A DNA stretch of 64,000 bases from Palsa-89 sp963824345 (GTDB lineage Bacteria; Acidobacteriota; Terriglobia; Bryobacterales; Bryobacteraceae), in contig CAWGOZ010000008.1 in assembly GCA_963824345.1 (NCBI GenBank), positions 124,001 to 188,000 of the forward strand, in the 5' to 3' direction. Positions 42,491 to 51,800 of the stretch are shown here, piece by piece. Both the position numbers and the translations under genes were made by a program. The notes beneath the pieces are model-generated. The model was not told the origin of the DNA. It did not search any database and saw only the letters and a list, made by a program, of their open reading frames with translations. Every line of letters begins with the position of its first letter. The stretch's first letter is position 1.

Positions 42491-43819
42491 ATGCGGCCTC
42501 GTGGTCTCTTAGTCGCCCTCGTGCTATTGGTCGCACTGTCGGGCGGTCTGTATTATTCCAATAAGCAAAAAGCGGCGGAAGCAGCCAAGCCGCCTGCCGA
42601 CGCCCCTCCGAAAATCCTCGCGCTGACGGAAGGCGACATCAGCAAGGTTGTTTTGAAGAAGGGCGCCTCCGAGACTGACCTGCAGAAAATTAGCGGCAAA
42701 TGGGAGATCACCGCGCCCATGCCGTACCCTGTGGATCAGCCCGCCGTCAACCAGCTGGTTGCCTCGGCAGCCAACGTCAGCTCCGATCGCGTGGTGGACG
42801 AAAAGGCTTCCAACGTGTCAGGCTACGGCCTGAACCCGCCCGTGCTCGAAGTGGACATCACCGGCAAGGGCGGCAAAGTAAGTAAGTTGAAGATCGGTGA
42901 CGACACACCCACCAATAGCGGATCATACGCCATGCTGGAAGGCGATCCGCGCGTTTTCACGATTGCCAGCTACGTCAAGATCGGCCTCGATAAATCTCTC
43001 AACGATCTGCGCGATAAACGCCTGCTCACCTTCGATCAGGACAAGCTCAGCCGGGTGGAATTGATCCCCCAGAAGAAGCCGCAGGACATCGAATTCGGCC
43101 GCGACAAGGATCAGTGGCAGATCGTGAAACCCAAGCCCTTGCGCGCCGACGGGGCCCAGGTCGACGAGATGCTGCGCAAACTCAAAGACGCCAAAATGGA
43201 TCTCACGCTTTCCCCCGACGACGCCAAGAAAGCAGTCGCCTCTTTCGCATCGGGCACGCCAGTTGCAACCGTCAAGCTGACCGATCCCTCCGGGACACAG
43301 CAGATCGAAATCCGCAAGGTAAAGGACGATTACTACGCCAAATCCAGCGTCGTCCCGGGCGTTTTCAAAGTAACGCCCGAAGTAGGCGCCGGAGTTGACA
43401 AGGCCCTGGACGACTTTCGCAGTAAGAAGCTTTTCGATTTCGGATTCAACGATCCGAACAAGATCGAGATGCACGCCAATGGAAAAACCTACGCTTTCCA
43501 GAAGGGCGGCGAGGACTGGTTCGCGAACGGTAAAAAGATGGATAGCGTGAGCCTGCAATCGCTGATGGATAAACTCCGCGATCTTACTGCCACTAAGTTC
43601 ATCGACACCGGAACGCTGGGCCCGGCGGCCATCGACATTACGGTGGTTTCAAATAACGGCAAATTGACCGAGAAACTTCTGATTGCCAAGCAAGCCTCCG
43701 AATATGTCGCTCAACGAGAGAACGAGCCGGCTCTCTATGGCCTGGACGCGAAAACCGTGGACGATCTTTCGCAGGCTGCCTCGGACGTAAAACCCGCACC
43801 GCCGCCGGCGAAAAAATGA
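42491..43819 (+). CDS. DUF4340 domain protein
   Basis: A 442-residue protein with one N-terminal membrane anchor (GLLVALVLLVALSGGLYY) and a Lys-rich periplasmic part made of repeated units (SRVELIPQKKPQDIEFGRDK, KPLRADGAQVDEML, FQKGGEDWFANGKKM). It belongs to the DUF4340 family, which is regularly encoded after GldG-like genes, so it is probably a periplasmic element of the same exporter. A strong purine-rich ribosome binding site (GGAGGAGAGAAGG) precedes the ATG. Its stop overlaps the pncB start. Confidence 0.87.
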   Translation: MRPRGLLVALVLLVALSGGLYYSNKQKAAEAAKPPADAPPKILALTEGDISKVVLKKGASETDLQKISGKWEITAPMPYPVDQPAVNQLVASAANVSSDRVVDEKASNVSGYGLNPPVLEVDITGKGGKVSKLKIGDDTPTNSGSYAMLEGDPRVFTIASYVKIGLDKSLNDLRDKRLLTFDQDKLSRVELIPQKKPQDIEFGRDKDQWQIVKPKPLRADGAQVDEMLRKLKDAKMDLTLSPDDAKKAVASFASGTPVATVKLTDPSGTQQIEIRKVKDDYYAKSSVVPGVFKVTPEVGAGVDKALDDFRSKKLFDFGFNDPNKIEMHANGKTYAFQKGGEDWFANGKKMDSVSLQSLMDKLRDLTATKFIDTGTLGPAAIDITVVSNNGKLTEKLLIAKQASEYVAQRENEPALYGLDAKTVDDLSQAASDVKPAPPPAKK

Positions 43820-45162
43820 CCGGCCTCCTGACCGACCTCTATCAGCTCACCATGGCGGCCGGTTACTTCGAGGCCGGCAAGACCAATGAAGTCGCCACTT
43901 TCGAGCTGTTCTTCCGCCGTCTGCCGCGTTATCGCAATTATGTTGTATCAGCCGGGCTCGCGCAAGCCGTTGACTATCTTCTCAACCTGAAATTCACGGA
44001 CCAGGAGATCGACTACCTGCGCGGTCTGGTCCAATTCAGGCGCGCCTCCAGCGGTTTCTTCGATGCATTGCGCCAGCTCCATTTCACCGGCGATCTGTTC
44101 GCCATGCCCGAAGGCACGCCCATCTTCGCCAACGAACCGTTCCTGACCATACGCGCGCCGCTGCTGGAAGCGCAGATCGCCGAAACTTACCTGCTCTCCA
44201 CCATCGGCTTTCAATCGCTGATCGCAACCAAAGCCTCTCGGATCGTCGAAGTGGCCCAAGGCCGCGCAGTAGTGGATTTCGGTACTCGCCGCGCGCATTC
44301 GCCCGAAGCAGGCGTGCTGGCGGGGCGCGCTTCCTACATCGGCGGATGCATCGGAACCAGCAACACCGAAACCGGCTTCCGCTATGGCATTCCCGTTTTC
44401 GGAACCGCCGCGCACTCCTGGGTCCAGGCCTTTCCTTCCGAAAAGGAAGCTTTCGGGCGGCTACAGGATTTGCTGGGCGACGCGACCGCATACTTGATCG
44501 ACACCTACGACACCCTGGACGGCGCGCACACGGCTGCTTCGCTCGGGCCCCCCCTGTGGGGCGTCCGCCTGGATAGCGGCAATCTGGTGGAACTCTCGCG
44601 CGAAGTGCGCAAGATCCTCGACGACGCCGGTCTGAACAACGCGAAGATCATGGCCACCAGCGATCTCAATGAATACAAAATCCTCGAGTACGCAGCCGCC
44701 GGAGCGCCCATCGACGCCTTCGGCGTTGGGACCGACCTGGCCACATCCGCCGATTCGCCCAATCTCGGGGTGGTCTACAAGCTGGTGGAGCTGGATGGCC
44801 GCTTCACCGCCAAGTTCAGCGAGGATAAGCATACCTTGCCCGGAGCCAAGCAGGTGTTTCGTTTCGCCGGCCATGACGTGATCGCCTGTACCTGGGAGTG
44901 CATGGGGTGCGGCGCCGGCGAGCCCAGCGCGCAAGCGTTACTGCGTCCCGTGATGTTGAGCGGCAGACTGATCGAGCCGCTACCCACCGCCGCCGTGGCG
45001 CGCCAGCACGCCGCCGAGTCCGTCAAGCGCTTGCCCACCGCCGTCCGCAGCCTCTTCGATACCGGCCAGGAGTATCGGGTGGAACATAGCCGCGAGCTCT
45101 CGGCACTGTACGAAAAGGTTCAGCATGAAAACAGTCTTCTTCGACATCGACACGCAGATTGA
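43816..45162 (+). CDS. pncB: Nicotinate phosphoribosyltransferase
   Basis: A 448-residue enzyme of NAD salvage. It begins LLTDLYQLTMAAGYFEAGKT and contains VVDFGTRRAHSPEAG, the His region GTAAHSWVQAFPSE, DTYDTLDGA, GVRLDSGNL and the phosphate-binding GVGTDLATS. It joins nicotinate and PRPP to give nicotinate mononucleotide with ATP. It overlaps the DUF4340 gene by 4 bases at its start and the PncA-like gene by 38 bases at its end, so all are on one transcript. Confidence 0.95.
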   Translation: MTGLLTDLYQLTMAAGYFEAGKTNEVATFELFFRRLPRYRNYVVSAGLAQAVDYLLNLKFTDQEIDYLRGLVQFRRASSGFFDALRQLHFTGDLFAMPEGTPIFANEPFLTIRAPLLEAQIAETYLLSTIGFQSLIATKASRIVEVAQGRAVVDFGTRRAHSPEAGVLAGRASYIGGCIGTSNTETGFRYGIPVFGTAAHSWVQAFPSEKEAFGRLQDLLGDATAYLIDTYDTLDGAHTAASLGPPLWGVRLDSGNLVELSREVRKILDDAGLNNAKIMATSDLNEYKILEYAAAGAPIDAFGVGTDLATSADSPNLGVVYKLVELDGRFTAKFSEDKHTLPGAKQVFRFAGHDVIACTWECMGCGAGEPSAQALLRPVMLSGRLIEPLPTAAVARQHAAESVKRLPTAVRSLFDTGQEYRVEHSRELSALYEKVQHENSLLRHRHAD

Positions 45163-45649
45163 TTTCGTTTATCCGGCGGGCGCGCTTTATGTGCCGGGGG
45201 CCGAACGGATTCTCCCCGTGATCGGCGAGCTCAATCGCCGCGCGCCCGCGGTGATCTCCAGCATGGACGCCCACACCGAAGACGATCCCGAGTTTGCGAC
45301 GTATCCGCATCACTGTGTGGCCGGCACCGCGGGCCAGCGCAAGCCCGCGATTACATTGCGCGACGGGCAAGTGATTCTCGAAAAACAGAAACTGGATTGC
45401 TTCAGCAGTCCTCATCTCGAGCCGCTGCTCGCCCAGCTCAATGCGGATCGCTACGTCGTCTACGGCGTGGTCACTGAGATTTGCGTGCGCTACGCCGCTT
45501 TCGGCCTGCTTAAAACGGGCAAACCGGTGCAGCTCGTCACCGATGCGGTGAAAGCATTAGACGAACAGGCAGCTAGTAAAATGTTCCAGGAGTTTACCGC
45601 TGCCGGCGGGCGCCTCGCCGTATCCGCCGACATCCTCGCTGGCCTTTAG
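45125..45649 (+). CDS. Nicotinamidase-like isochorismatase-family hydrolase
   Basis: A 174-residue cysteine hydrolase. The catalytic triad is visible as Asp in FFDIDTQIDFVYP, Lys in VILEKQKLDCF and Cys in GVVTEICVRYAA; metal ligands probably lie in SMDAHTEDD and YPHHCVAG. Its position after pncB supports a PncA role, converting nicotinamide to nicotinate for the preceding enzyme. At 174 residues it is shorter than E. coli PncA. The 38-base overlap with pncB is long but the ATG starts the first conserved strand. Confidence 0.87.
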   Translation: MKTVFFDIDTQIDFVYPAGALYVPGAERILPVIGELNRRAPAVISSMDAHTEDDPEFATYPHHCVAGTAGQRKPAITLRDGQVILEKQKLDCFSSPHLEPLLAQLNADRYVVYGVVTEICVRYAAFGLLKTGKPVQLVTDAVKALDEQAASKMFQEFTAAGGRLAVSADILAGL

Positions 45650-45673
45650 CTCCAACCTGGGGCTCAGGGTCCC

Positions 45674-45701
45674 TTGACACATTCCCATATCGGAATATAA
45701 T
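45674..45701 (+). promoter_or_regulatory. Near-consensus sigma70 promoter with overlapping palindrome
   Basis: TTGACA (45674-45679) and TATAAT (45696-45701) are perfect hexamers with a 16-base spacer. The spacer contains ATTCC (45681-45685) and GGAAT (45692-45696), a 5-bp inverted repeat with 6 bases between, a plausible ArsR operator. The -10 ends 6 bases before the GTG start. Confidence 0.75.
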
Positions 45702-45707
45702 GTCCTT

Positions 45708-46040
45708 GTGCCTCGCGCCGCCACGACATCCGATGCCTTCAACGCCGTGGCCGAACCGCGCCGGCGGGAGATCCTGAGCTATCTGGCGCTGAAGGAGCGG
45801 CCAGTGGGGGACATTGTCGCCAGCTTGGGCCTGGAACAGCCGTCGGTCTCAAAACATCTGCGCGTGCTTAAAGACGTGGGCCTGGTGCGCCTGCGGCGCG
45901 ACGGCCGCCGGATACTGTATCGAACCAACGCCGATGCGATCCGGCCGCTGCACGAATGGACCGCCACGTTTGAACGCTACTGGGTAAGTCAACTCAACCG
46001 CATCAAGGAACGGGCGGAAAAACAAAATCGGGAGGAATGA
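45708..46040 (+). CDS. ArsR-family transcriptional regulator
   Basis: A 110-residue winged-helix repressor. The core reads FNAVAEPRRREILSYLA, then VGDIVASLGLEQPSVSKHLR (recognition helix) and VGLVRLRRDGRRILYR (wing). The metal-binding Cys/His motif of ArsR/SmtB is absent; this subgroup is typically encoded with SRPBCC proteins and probably senses an organic ligand. The GTG at 45708 begins 6 bases after a perfect -10 element, implying leaderless translation; no other in-frame start precedes the conserved region. It probably represses its own operon through the palindrome inside the promoter. Confidence 0.92.
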   Translation: MPRAATTSDAFNAVAEPRRREILSYLALKERPVGDIVASLGLEQPSVSKHLRVLKDVGLVRLRRDGRRILYRTNADAIRPLHEWTATFERYWVSQLNRIKERAEKQNREE

Positions 46041-46486
46041 TGAACGCAACAACCATGGCCGTCGAGAATATGACCTTGACTGTCACGCAGGAAATTCACG
46101 TCCGCGCGTCGCTGGACACGACATTCGCCGCGCTGCTGGAAGAGATCGGCCCGCATAACCAGGCCATGGGCAAGCCCATGCCGATGAAGATCGAGCCGTG
46201 GCCGGGCGGAAGGTGGTATCGCGATCTGGGCGATAATAACGGCCACTTCTGGGGGCACGTGCAGGCCATCAAGCGGCCGACCCTGCTCGAAATCACCGGT
46301 CCGTTGTTTATGTCCTATCCGGTGATCTCGAATCTGCAATATCGCCTCAGCGAGGAGGACGGAGGAACGCTGATCAAGTTCCATCACCTCGCGCTGGGAC
46401 TGATTCCGGAGGAGCTCAGGAAAAACGTATCGACCGGCTGGAGCCTTATGCATGAACGCGTGAAGACGCAGGCGGAGGGGAAATGA
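46037..46486 (+). CDS. SRPBCC (AHSA1-like) domain protein
   Basis: A 149-residue START-like domain protein. The features VTQEIHVRASLDTTFAALLE, PWPGGRWYRDLGDNNGHFWG and LLEITGPLFM are typical of the AHSA1/YndB group, which binds hydrophobic ligands in a large cavity. It is encoded directly behind the ArsR regulator with an ATGA overlap (a second in-frame ATG follows immediately at 46040) and before a DUF899 gene. A ligand for the regulator and this protein is likely shared but unknown. Confidence 0.88.
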   Translation: MMNATTMAVENMTLTVTQEIHVRASLDTTFAALLEEIGPHNQAMGKPMPMKIEPWPGGRWYRDLGDNNGHFWGHVQAIKRPTLLEITGPLFMSYPVISNLQYRLSEEDGGTLIKFHHLALGLIPEELRKNVSTGWSLMHERVKTQAEGK

Positions 46487-47199
46487 CGGAGCACAGAGTA
46501 GTCTCGAGAGACGAATGGCTGGCCGCGCGCAAGGATCTGCTAGCGAAGGAGAAGGATTTCACGCGCCAGCGGGATGCGCTGAGCGCGGAGCGCCGCAATC
46601 TGCCGTGGGTCAAGGTGGAAAAGGACTACGTCTTCGATGCCCCCGGCGGCAAGAAGACGCTGGCCCAGCTGTTTGGCGGCACGAGCCAATTGATCGTGTA
46701 CCATTTTATGCTCGGGCCGGGTTGGGAAGAAGGCTGCCCGAGCTGCTCCTTCCTGGGCGATCATTTTGACGGCAGCGTCGTACACTTGGCGCATCGCGAC
46801 GTGATTCTGCTGGCGGTATCGCGAGCGCCGTTGCCGCAGATAGAAGCATTCCAGAAACGCATGGGTTGGCGCTTCCCGTGGGTATCGTCGTATGGAAGCG
46901 ATTTCAATCACGACTTTCACGTGTCGTTCACGAAGGACCAGAGGGCCGGCGGCAAGGTGTACTACAACTACGCCGAGACCGAATTTCCGAGCGAAGAGGC
47001 GCCGGGCTTGAGCGTGTTCTTCAAGGACCGAGCGGGCGATGTCTTCCACACCTACTCGGCCTACGCGCGCGGGCTGGACATTTTGGTGGGCGCCTATAAT
47101 TTCCTGGACCTGGCGCCCAAGGGCCGCGACGAAGACGGCTTGAAGTTCACAATGGCGTGGGTCCGCCACCACGATAGATACATGGGGGGCGCAAAGTGA
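46483..47199 (+). CDS. DUF899 thioredoxin-like protein
   Basis: A 238-residue cytoplasmic protein of the DUF899 family, which has a thioredoxin-like fold. Family marks are VSRDEWLAARKDLLAKEKDF near the start, PGGKKTLAQLFGG, HFMLGPGWEEGCPSCSF with a CxxC-like pair, and PWVSSYGSDFNHDFHVSF. The reaction is unknown; a redox role is suggested by the fold and the Cys pair. It overlaps both neighbours by 4 bases. Confidence 0.92.
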   Translation: MTEHRVVSRDEWLAARKDLLAKEKDFTRQRDALSAERRNLPWVKVEKDYVFDAPGGKKTLAQLFGGTSQLIVYHFMLGPGWEEGCPSCSFLGDHFDGSVVHLAHRDVILLAVSRAPLPQIEAFQKRMGWRFPWVSSYGSDFNHDFHVSFTKDQRAGGKVYYNYAETEFPSEEAPGLSVFFKDRAGDVFHTYSAYARGLDILVGAYNFLDLAPKGRDEDGLKFTMAWVRHHDRYMGGAK

Positions 47200-47702
47200 C
47201 AAAACTGCTGGAACCAATGGCGCGTGAAATCCGGAACGAGGCGGCCACCACGAAACGGGTGCTGGAACGCGTGCCCGCCGACAAACTAGCGTGGAAGCCC
47301 CATCCAAAATCGATGTCGCTCGGCCAATTGGCGCTGCACATCGCTACCATTCCGGGAGGCATATCGAAGCTTGCGCAAGTGGACGAGTTCGAAATCAACC
47401 CGGCGAATTTCGCCCCGTCTTCTCCCGAGAACACGTTGGAGATTCTCAGCGCTCTGGAGGCCAGCGTAACGGCCGCCGAACAATACCTGGCCGGGGTCAG
47501 CGAATCGGCCGCTTCGGAAAACTGGCGGGCGACGGCAAACGGCAAAGAAGTGATGGCGATGCCCCGGGCCGTGATGCTGCGCTCGCTCATGCTCAACCAC
47601 TGGTATCATCACCGTGGTCAATTGTCGGTTTACCTGCGATTGCTGGATGTGCCAGTGCCTGTTATCTACGGCCCCAGCGCCGATGAGAATCCGTTTGGGT
47701 GA
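47196..47702 (+). CDS. DinB-family protein
   Basis: A 168-residue four-helix-bundle protein. The metal-binding His pattern of the DinB/YfiT fold is visible in LALHIATIPGG and LNHWYHHRGQLSVYLRLL. Relatives act as thiol-dependent transferases (bacillithiol or mycothiol S-transferases, maleylpyruvate isomerase). The start is GTG at 47196, overlapping the DUF899 stop (GTGA). As the last gene of the ArsR operon it may detoxify the compound sensed by the regulator. Its 3' end overlaps a convergent gene by 41 bases. Confidence 0.9.
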   Translation: MTKLLEPMAREIRNEAATTKRVLERVPADKLAWKPHPKSMSLGQLALHIATIPGGISKLAQVDEFEINPANFAPSSPENTLEILSALEASVTAAEQYLAGVSESAASENWRATANGKEVMAMPRAVMLRSLMLNHWYHHRGQLSVYLRLLDVPVPVIYGPSADENPFG

Positions 47703-48030
47703 GCGCTTGCGTCGCGGCTGGTTTGCGCTCAACGGCGGCCGCGGGCGGTTGCAGCGCGGCGCGCGATGAGATGATCTGGCCGATCATGAACTCATTCAGC
47801 TTCGCGACGGCAGCCATGAAGCGTTCGTGAGCATCCTCATAGGCCTGGGCGGCGCTGTCTTTGCGCGCCTGCTTGGCTTCCGGAGACAGCCCCGGCGGAA
47901 CGCTGACTAAGACCGCGTTGAACTGTTTGTATGAATCCGTCATGCTCTTATAGGCAGCGTCGAAATCGGCGCGCAGCAAACCATAACGATTTTGGCTTGC
48001 CGATCTGGAATCCACCACGCTGAGAGCCAT
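47662..48030 (-). CDS. Small helical protein of unknown function
   Basis: A 122-residue soluble protein without signal peptide. The middle is helical and charged (LRADFDAAYKSMTDSYKQFN, LSPEAKQARKDSAAQAYEDA, FMAAVAKLNEFMIGQIISSR) and the end is a low-complexity Ala/Pro/Gln tail, of which 41 bases lie in the overlap with dinB. I know no homologue. TAGTAT followed by 11 bases before the ATG could be a -10 element. The ORF is plausible but not certain to be expressed. Confidence 0.6.
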   Translation of the reverse strand: MALSVVDSRSASQNRYGLLRADFDAAYKSMTDSYKQFNAVLVSVPPGLSPEAKQARKDSAAQAYEDAHERFMAAVAKLNEFMIGQIISSRAALQPPAAAVERKPAATQALTQTDSHRRWGRR

Positions 48031-48124
48031 GATTTTGGTGTATACTAGCCGGTGGCTATGGGGGCGGACAACTGCTAGCTCGGACCGCCGCGCCGACGGA
48101 AGGTCTTAACTTGTCGCGCTCCCA

Positions 48125-48154
48125 GGGCCAATTCTTACCTCCACTAGTTGGCCC
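48125..48154. repeat. 7-bp perfect inverted repeat
   Basis: GGGCCAA at 48125-48131 and TTGGCCC at 48148-48154 flank a 16-base loop. No T-run follows on either strand, so it is not a standard terminator. It lies in the 191-base gap downstream of the response regulator gene and upstream of the small helical protein gene; the rest of the gap holds nothing recognisable. Confidence 0.4.
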
Positions 48155-48221
48155 TTCATCATGACATTAGCTCCAATTTATGGTTTGGGCTAGCTGGACA
48201 AAGGACCAGGAAATGCACGGT

Positions 48222-48851
48222 TCAGATGAGCCCTTCGTCCAGAGCATATCGGGTAAGCCCGGCGGTGCTCCGCAAACCCAGCTTTCGCTTCAGATTATCC
48301 TTGTGGAAAGCCACTGTTTTCTCGGAAATACCCAGGGCATGGGCGACTTCTTTGCGGCTTTTGCCTTCCGCGGTTAACTGGAGGATCTGCCGTTCGCGCG
48401 CGGTTAGCCGAAGGGAGGCGGCGGCGCGTGCGGGGTCTTCGCTCCGATCCAGCCCATCGCCACCGATACCGGGCGCGATATAACGGCTCCCGCCGAGAAC
48501 CTTCTCGACTGCGGCGAGAATTTCGTTGCGGCCGGAAGACTTTAGGGCGTAACCGTTGGCTCCGGCTTCCAGCGCGGCTTGCAGGTAGGTGGGGCTGGTG
48601 TGCATTGTCACAAACAATAGTTTCACCTGCGGGAGACGTTTTCGGATCTCGCGGGCCGCGTCCACTCCGTTCAGGATCGGCATGGTGATGTCCAGGATGA
48701 TGAGGTCCGGGGTGAGACGGACGGCCGCCTCGACCAGCGCTTTTCCGTCTTCCACGGTCCCCACCACGGCATATTTGGGTTGCAGAAGATTCGAAAAGCC
48801 GTCCAGCATCAGGGCGTGGTCGTCGGCTAAAAGAACTCGCGGGCGTCTCAT
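48222..48851 (-). CDS. NarL/FixJ-family response regulator
   Basis: A 209-residue regulator with a receiver domain (VLLADDHALML; phospho-acceptor Asp in LIILDITMP, about residue 55; Lys in YALKS) and a LuxR HTH (LTARERQILQLTAEGKSRKE ... KTVAFHKDNLKRKLG) at the C-terminus. It lies 8 bases downstream of the CheB/CheR-fused kinase on the same strand and is its likely partner. Its target genes are not evident. Confidence 0.93.
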   Translation of the reverse strand: MRRPRVLLADDHALMLDGFSNLLQPKYAVVGTVEDGKALVEAAVRLTPDLIILDITMPILNGVDAAREIRKRLPQVKLLFVTMHTSPTYLQAALEAGANGYALKSSGRNEILAAVEKVLGGSRYIAPGIGGDGLDRSEDPARAAASLRLTARERQILQLTAEGKSRKEVAHALGISEKTVAFHKDNLKRKLGLRSTAGLTRYALDEGLI

Positions 48852-48859
48852 GGGCAGTC

Positions 48860-51800
48860 TTACTCGAAGGGAACCCTCACGGAGATCAAGGTGCCATGGC
48901 CCGGCTTGGATTCGATGGATAATGCGCCGCCCACGATTCCCGCGCGCTCGCCGATGCTGACCAAGCCGAGCCCGCCCTTCCCTTTGACGGCCTGGGGAGC
49001 GAATCCAATGCCGTCGTCCTCCAGCGACAACACCAGGCCTTGATCGCGCATCGCGATCGCCACCGAGAGGCGCTTGGCCTTGGCGTGTTTGGCGACGTTC
49101 CGCAGTCCCTCCTGCGCGATGCGGTACAAACTGGAGGCGACGGTTTGCGGCACAAGATCCGGCAGCTTGCCGGCGCTAAATTTGACGCGCATGTTCTCGG
49201 CCTTCGCGAATTCATCGCACAGCGCCTTCAAGGAAACCACCAGGCCCAGGTCGTCCAGCACCGAGGGGTGCAATTCGTAGGCGATATGGCGAGCTTCCTC
49301 CGACACTTGCACGGCCCGCGCGCACAGGTCCTGGAGACGCGCCCGAGTGGCCGCGGGAGCGGGGAGTTTGACCGCGAGGTTCTCAACGTCCAGAGCCAGG
49401 GAAGCCAGCTTCTGGCACAGGCTATCGTGCAATTCCCGGGATACCCGGCGCCGCTCCTCCTCCTGAGCGGTCATCAGTTGGGCCGCGAGCGCGCGAATCT
49501 CGGCACGGTAGGTTTCCGACAGCGTCTCCAGCCGCTGGCGCTCGGTAATGTCGGTCATGAACGCCACGCTGAGCTTCACGCCGGCCTGGTCGATGGTACT
49601 GAGACTGACTTCCAAGGGAAACCTGGATCCGTCCCGGCGGCGGCCTTCGAGTTTCTCCGGGACGATGAGGTCGAGCGGTCTCCCGAGCAGACCGGCGCGA
49701 AGATAGCCGAACATTGTTTCCGTCGCGCCATTGACCAGCACGATCTTTCCATCCGCGTCGGCAGCGACAATGGCCTGCTCGGCGGACTCCAGCAGCATGT
49801 GGGCATAATCGCGGGACTCCTCGAGTTCGCGCTTGATCAGGTCGGTGTCAAGCAGGATCACGATCACGCCGTCGATCTTGTTGTCGCTGGTCCGATAGGG
49901 GCGGATCCGAAGCGAAAGCCAGCGTCCGCTCTTATCCTTGACTTCGCGCTCAATGGGACGAACCTGGCTGGTGACTTCGGCGAAGAGCGCGTCCCAATCG
50001 GGAACCTCCAGCGCCGAGGCGACATCGCTGAAAGCGCGGCCCATGTCGGTTTCGGACAGCTTCAGCAGCCTCGCCGCCATGGGAGTGAACCTGCGCACGT
50101 GCAGGCTGCCATCCAGAACCACGACGGGAATGTCCACGCCCACCAGCACATTGTTCAGGTCGTTGGTCAGGATGCTGAGATCGAGGTTGCGATGCAGCAG
50201 CTCCTCGTTGAGGGTCAGCAGTTCTTCGTTGGACGACTGCAGCTCCTCCTTGGCCGTTTCGAGCTCCTCGTTGGTGCTTTGTAGCTCCTCGCTGCTGGAG
50301 AGAATCTCCTCATGGGCGGCCTTCATCTCCTCCTGGGCGGTTTCGTGGTCGGCGATCAGGGAACTCAAGTATTCTCGCGTGGCCTCCAATTCCCGCTCGA
50401 GCTTGGAATCTCTTTTTGCGTGACCTTTGGTTTGCGCTTTGGGACTCCCGGCCGGCGCCATCTCGGGTAGGAGAGCTTTGAACACCACCAGCAGCTCCGG
50501 CTTTTCACCTTTGCCCTTCGCAAGGGGCGATACTTCCAAGCGCACGGCGCTTGGCTGACTGTTGTGCTCGAAGTGGATCGCCGGGGTGGCTGCGGCTTTC
50601 CCTTCTTTCAGGGTCTTGGAGACCGCTTTACGCAGGTCCAGGACCAGCTCCGGGCGAATCATCTTGAGCAGGTAATTGGTGGGTGGCCCGGTGGGAAGAA
50701 GCAGATAAGGGCCCATGTTTCCCTGAATATGCAGGATGTGGAGATCGGAATCCACCACCAAGGCCGGGGGTGTGTAGCGCTCCAGCAGAATTTGCTCGGC
50801 TTGCTTCTGGAAATCGACAGTAAGGGTGGGCAATGCAGTCCTGGGTGCGGCCAAAGGGGACTCTCTGTGGCCCTCCATCCCCCAGTCGAAACGAGGAGCC
50901 AGCGTCCCGTGGGGCTTGCGTGAGAAGATTTTGTGAGTGCGGTCCTCCGGGGCGAACATGCCGGAGTGGGCGCTGATGGCCTCCGATTTTCCCAGAAACA
51001 AAAATCCGCCGGGCTTGAGGGCATATTGGAATGCCGACAGTATCCGGGTCTGCAGGCTAGGGCCCGCGTAGATCAGGACGTTCCGGCAACTGATCAAATC
51101 GAGCTTGGAAAAGGGCGGGTCGCTGGCTAGGTCGTGGCGCGCAAAAACACACAGGCCGCGCACGTCCTTATTGATTTGATAGCCATGCTGAACCTTGAGA
51201 AAAAAGCGCCGCAAACGCGCGGGCGACACGCCGCGCAGGGCCGCCTCCGCATAGACGCCGGCGCGGGCGCGCTCCACCGCGGTTTCGCTGATGTCGGTTC
51301 CAAACATCTGAATCCGGGTTTGGTTTGGGTGCGTCGTGGGGTGGGCGCGCGCGCCCATGGCTTCCAGCAGCAGCATCGCGATGGAATACACCTCCTCGCC
51401 GGTGGAGCACCCCGGGACCCAGACGCGAATCGGGCCGTCCCGCTGGTTCAAATTCAACTTCGAAAATACGTGTCTTCGTAACGCTTGAAAGCACTCCGGA
51501 TCGCGAAAGAAGCCCGTGACGTGGATGAAAATGTCATCGGCCAGGGCCTTGATCTCCGAGCCATTCTGCTTCAGGAAGAATACATAGTCGTCCAGCGACG
51601 CCATCTTCTGCAAAGCCATCCGGCGGGCCACCCGGCGGCCGACGGTGGGCTGCTTGTAGAGCCGGAAATCCACGCCGGTGGTGGACCGTAGCAGCGAGTA
51701 GACTTCGTCCAGGCCATCGCCGTCGGGCGCTTCGTCGTGATCGAACAGGTAGGGATGGCGGCCGATGCGCGCTAATTCGGCGGCGATCCCCGCGGGAGGC

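Noticed and set aside
48125..48154. Inverted repeat considered as an intrinsic terminator
   Set aside because: Neither strand has a T-run after the stem, so it is listed only as a repeat.
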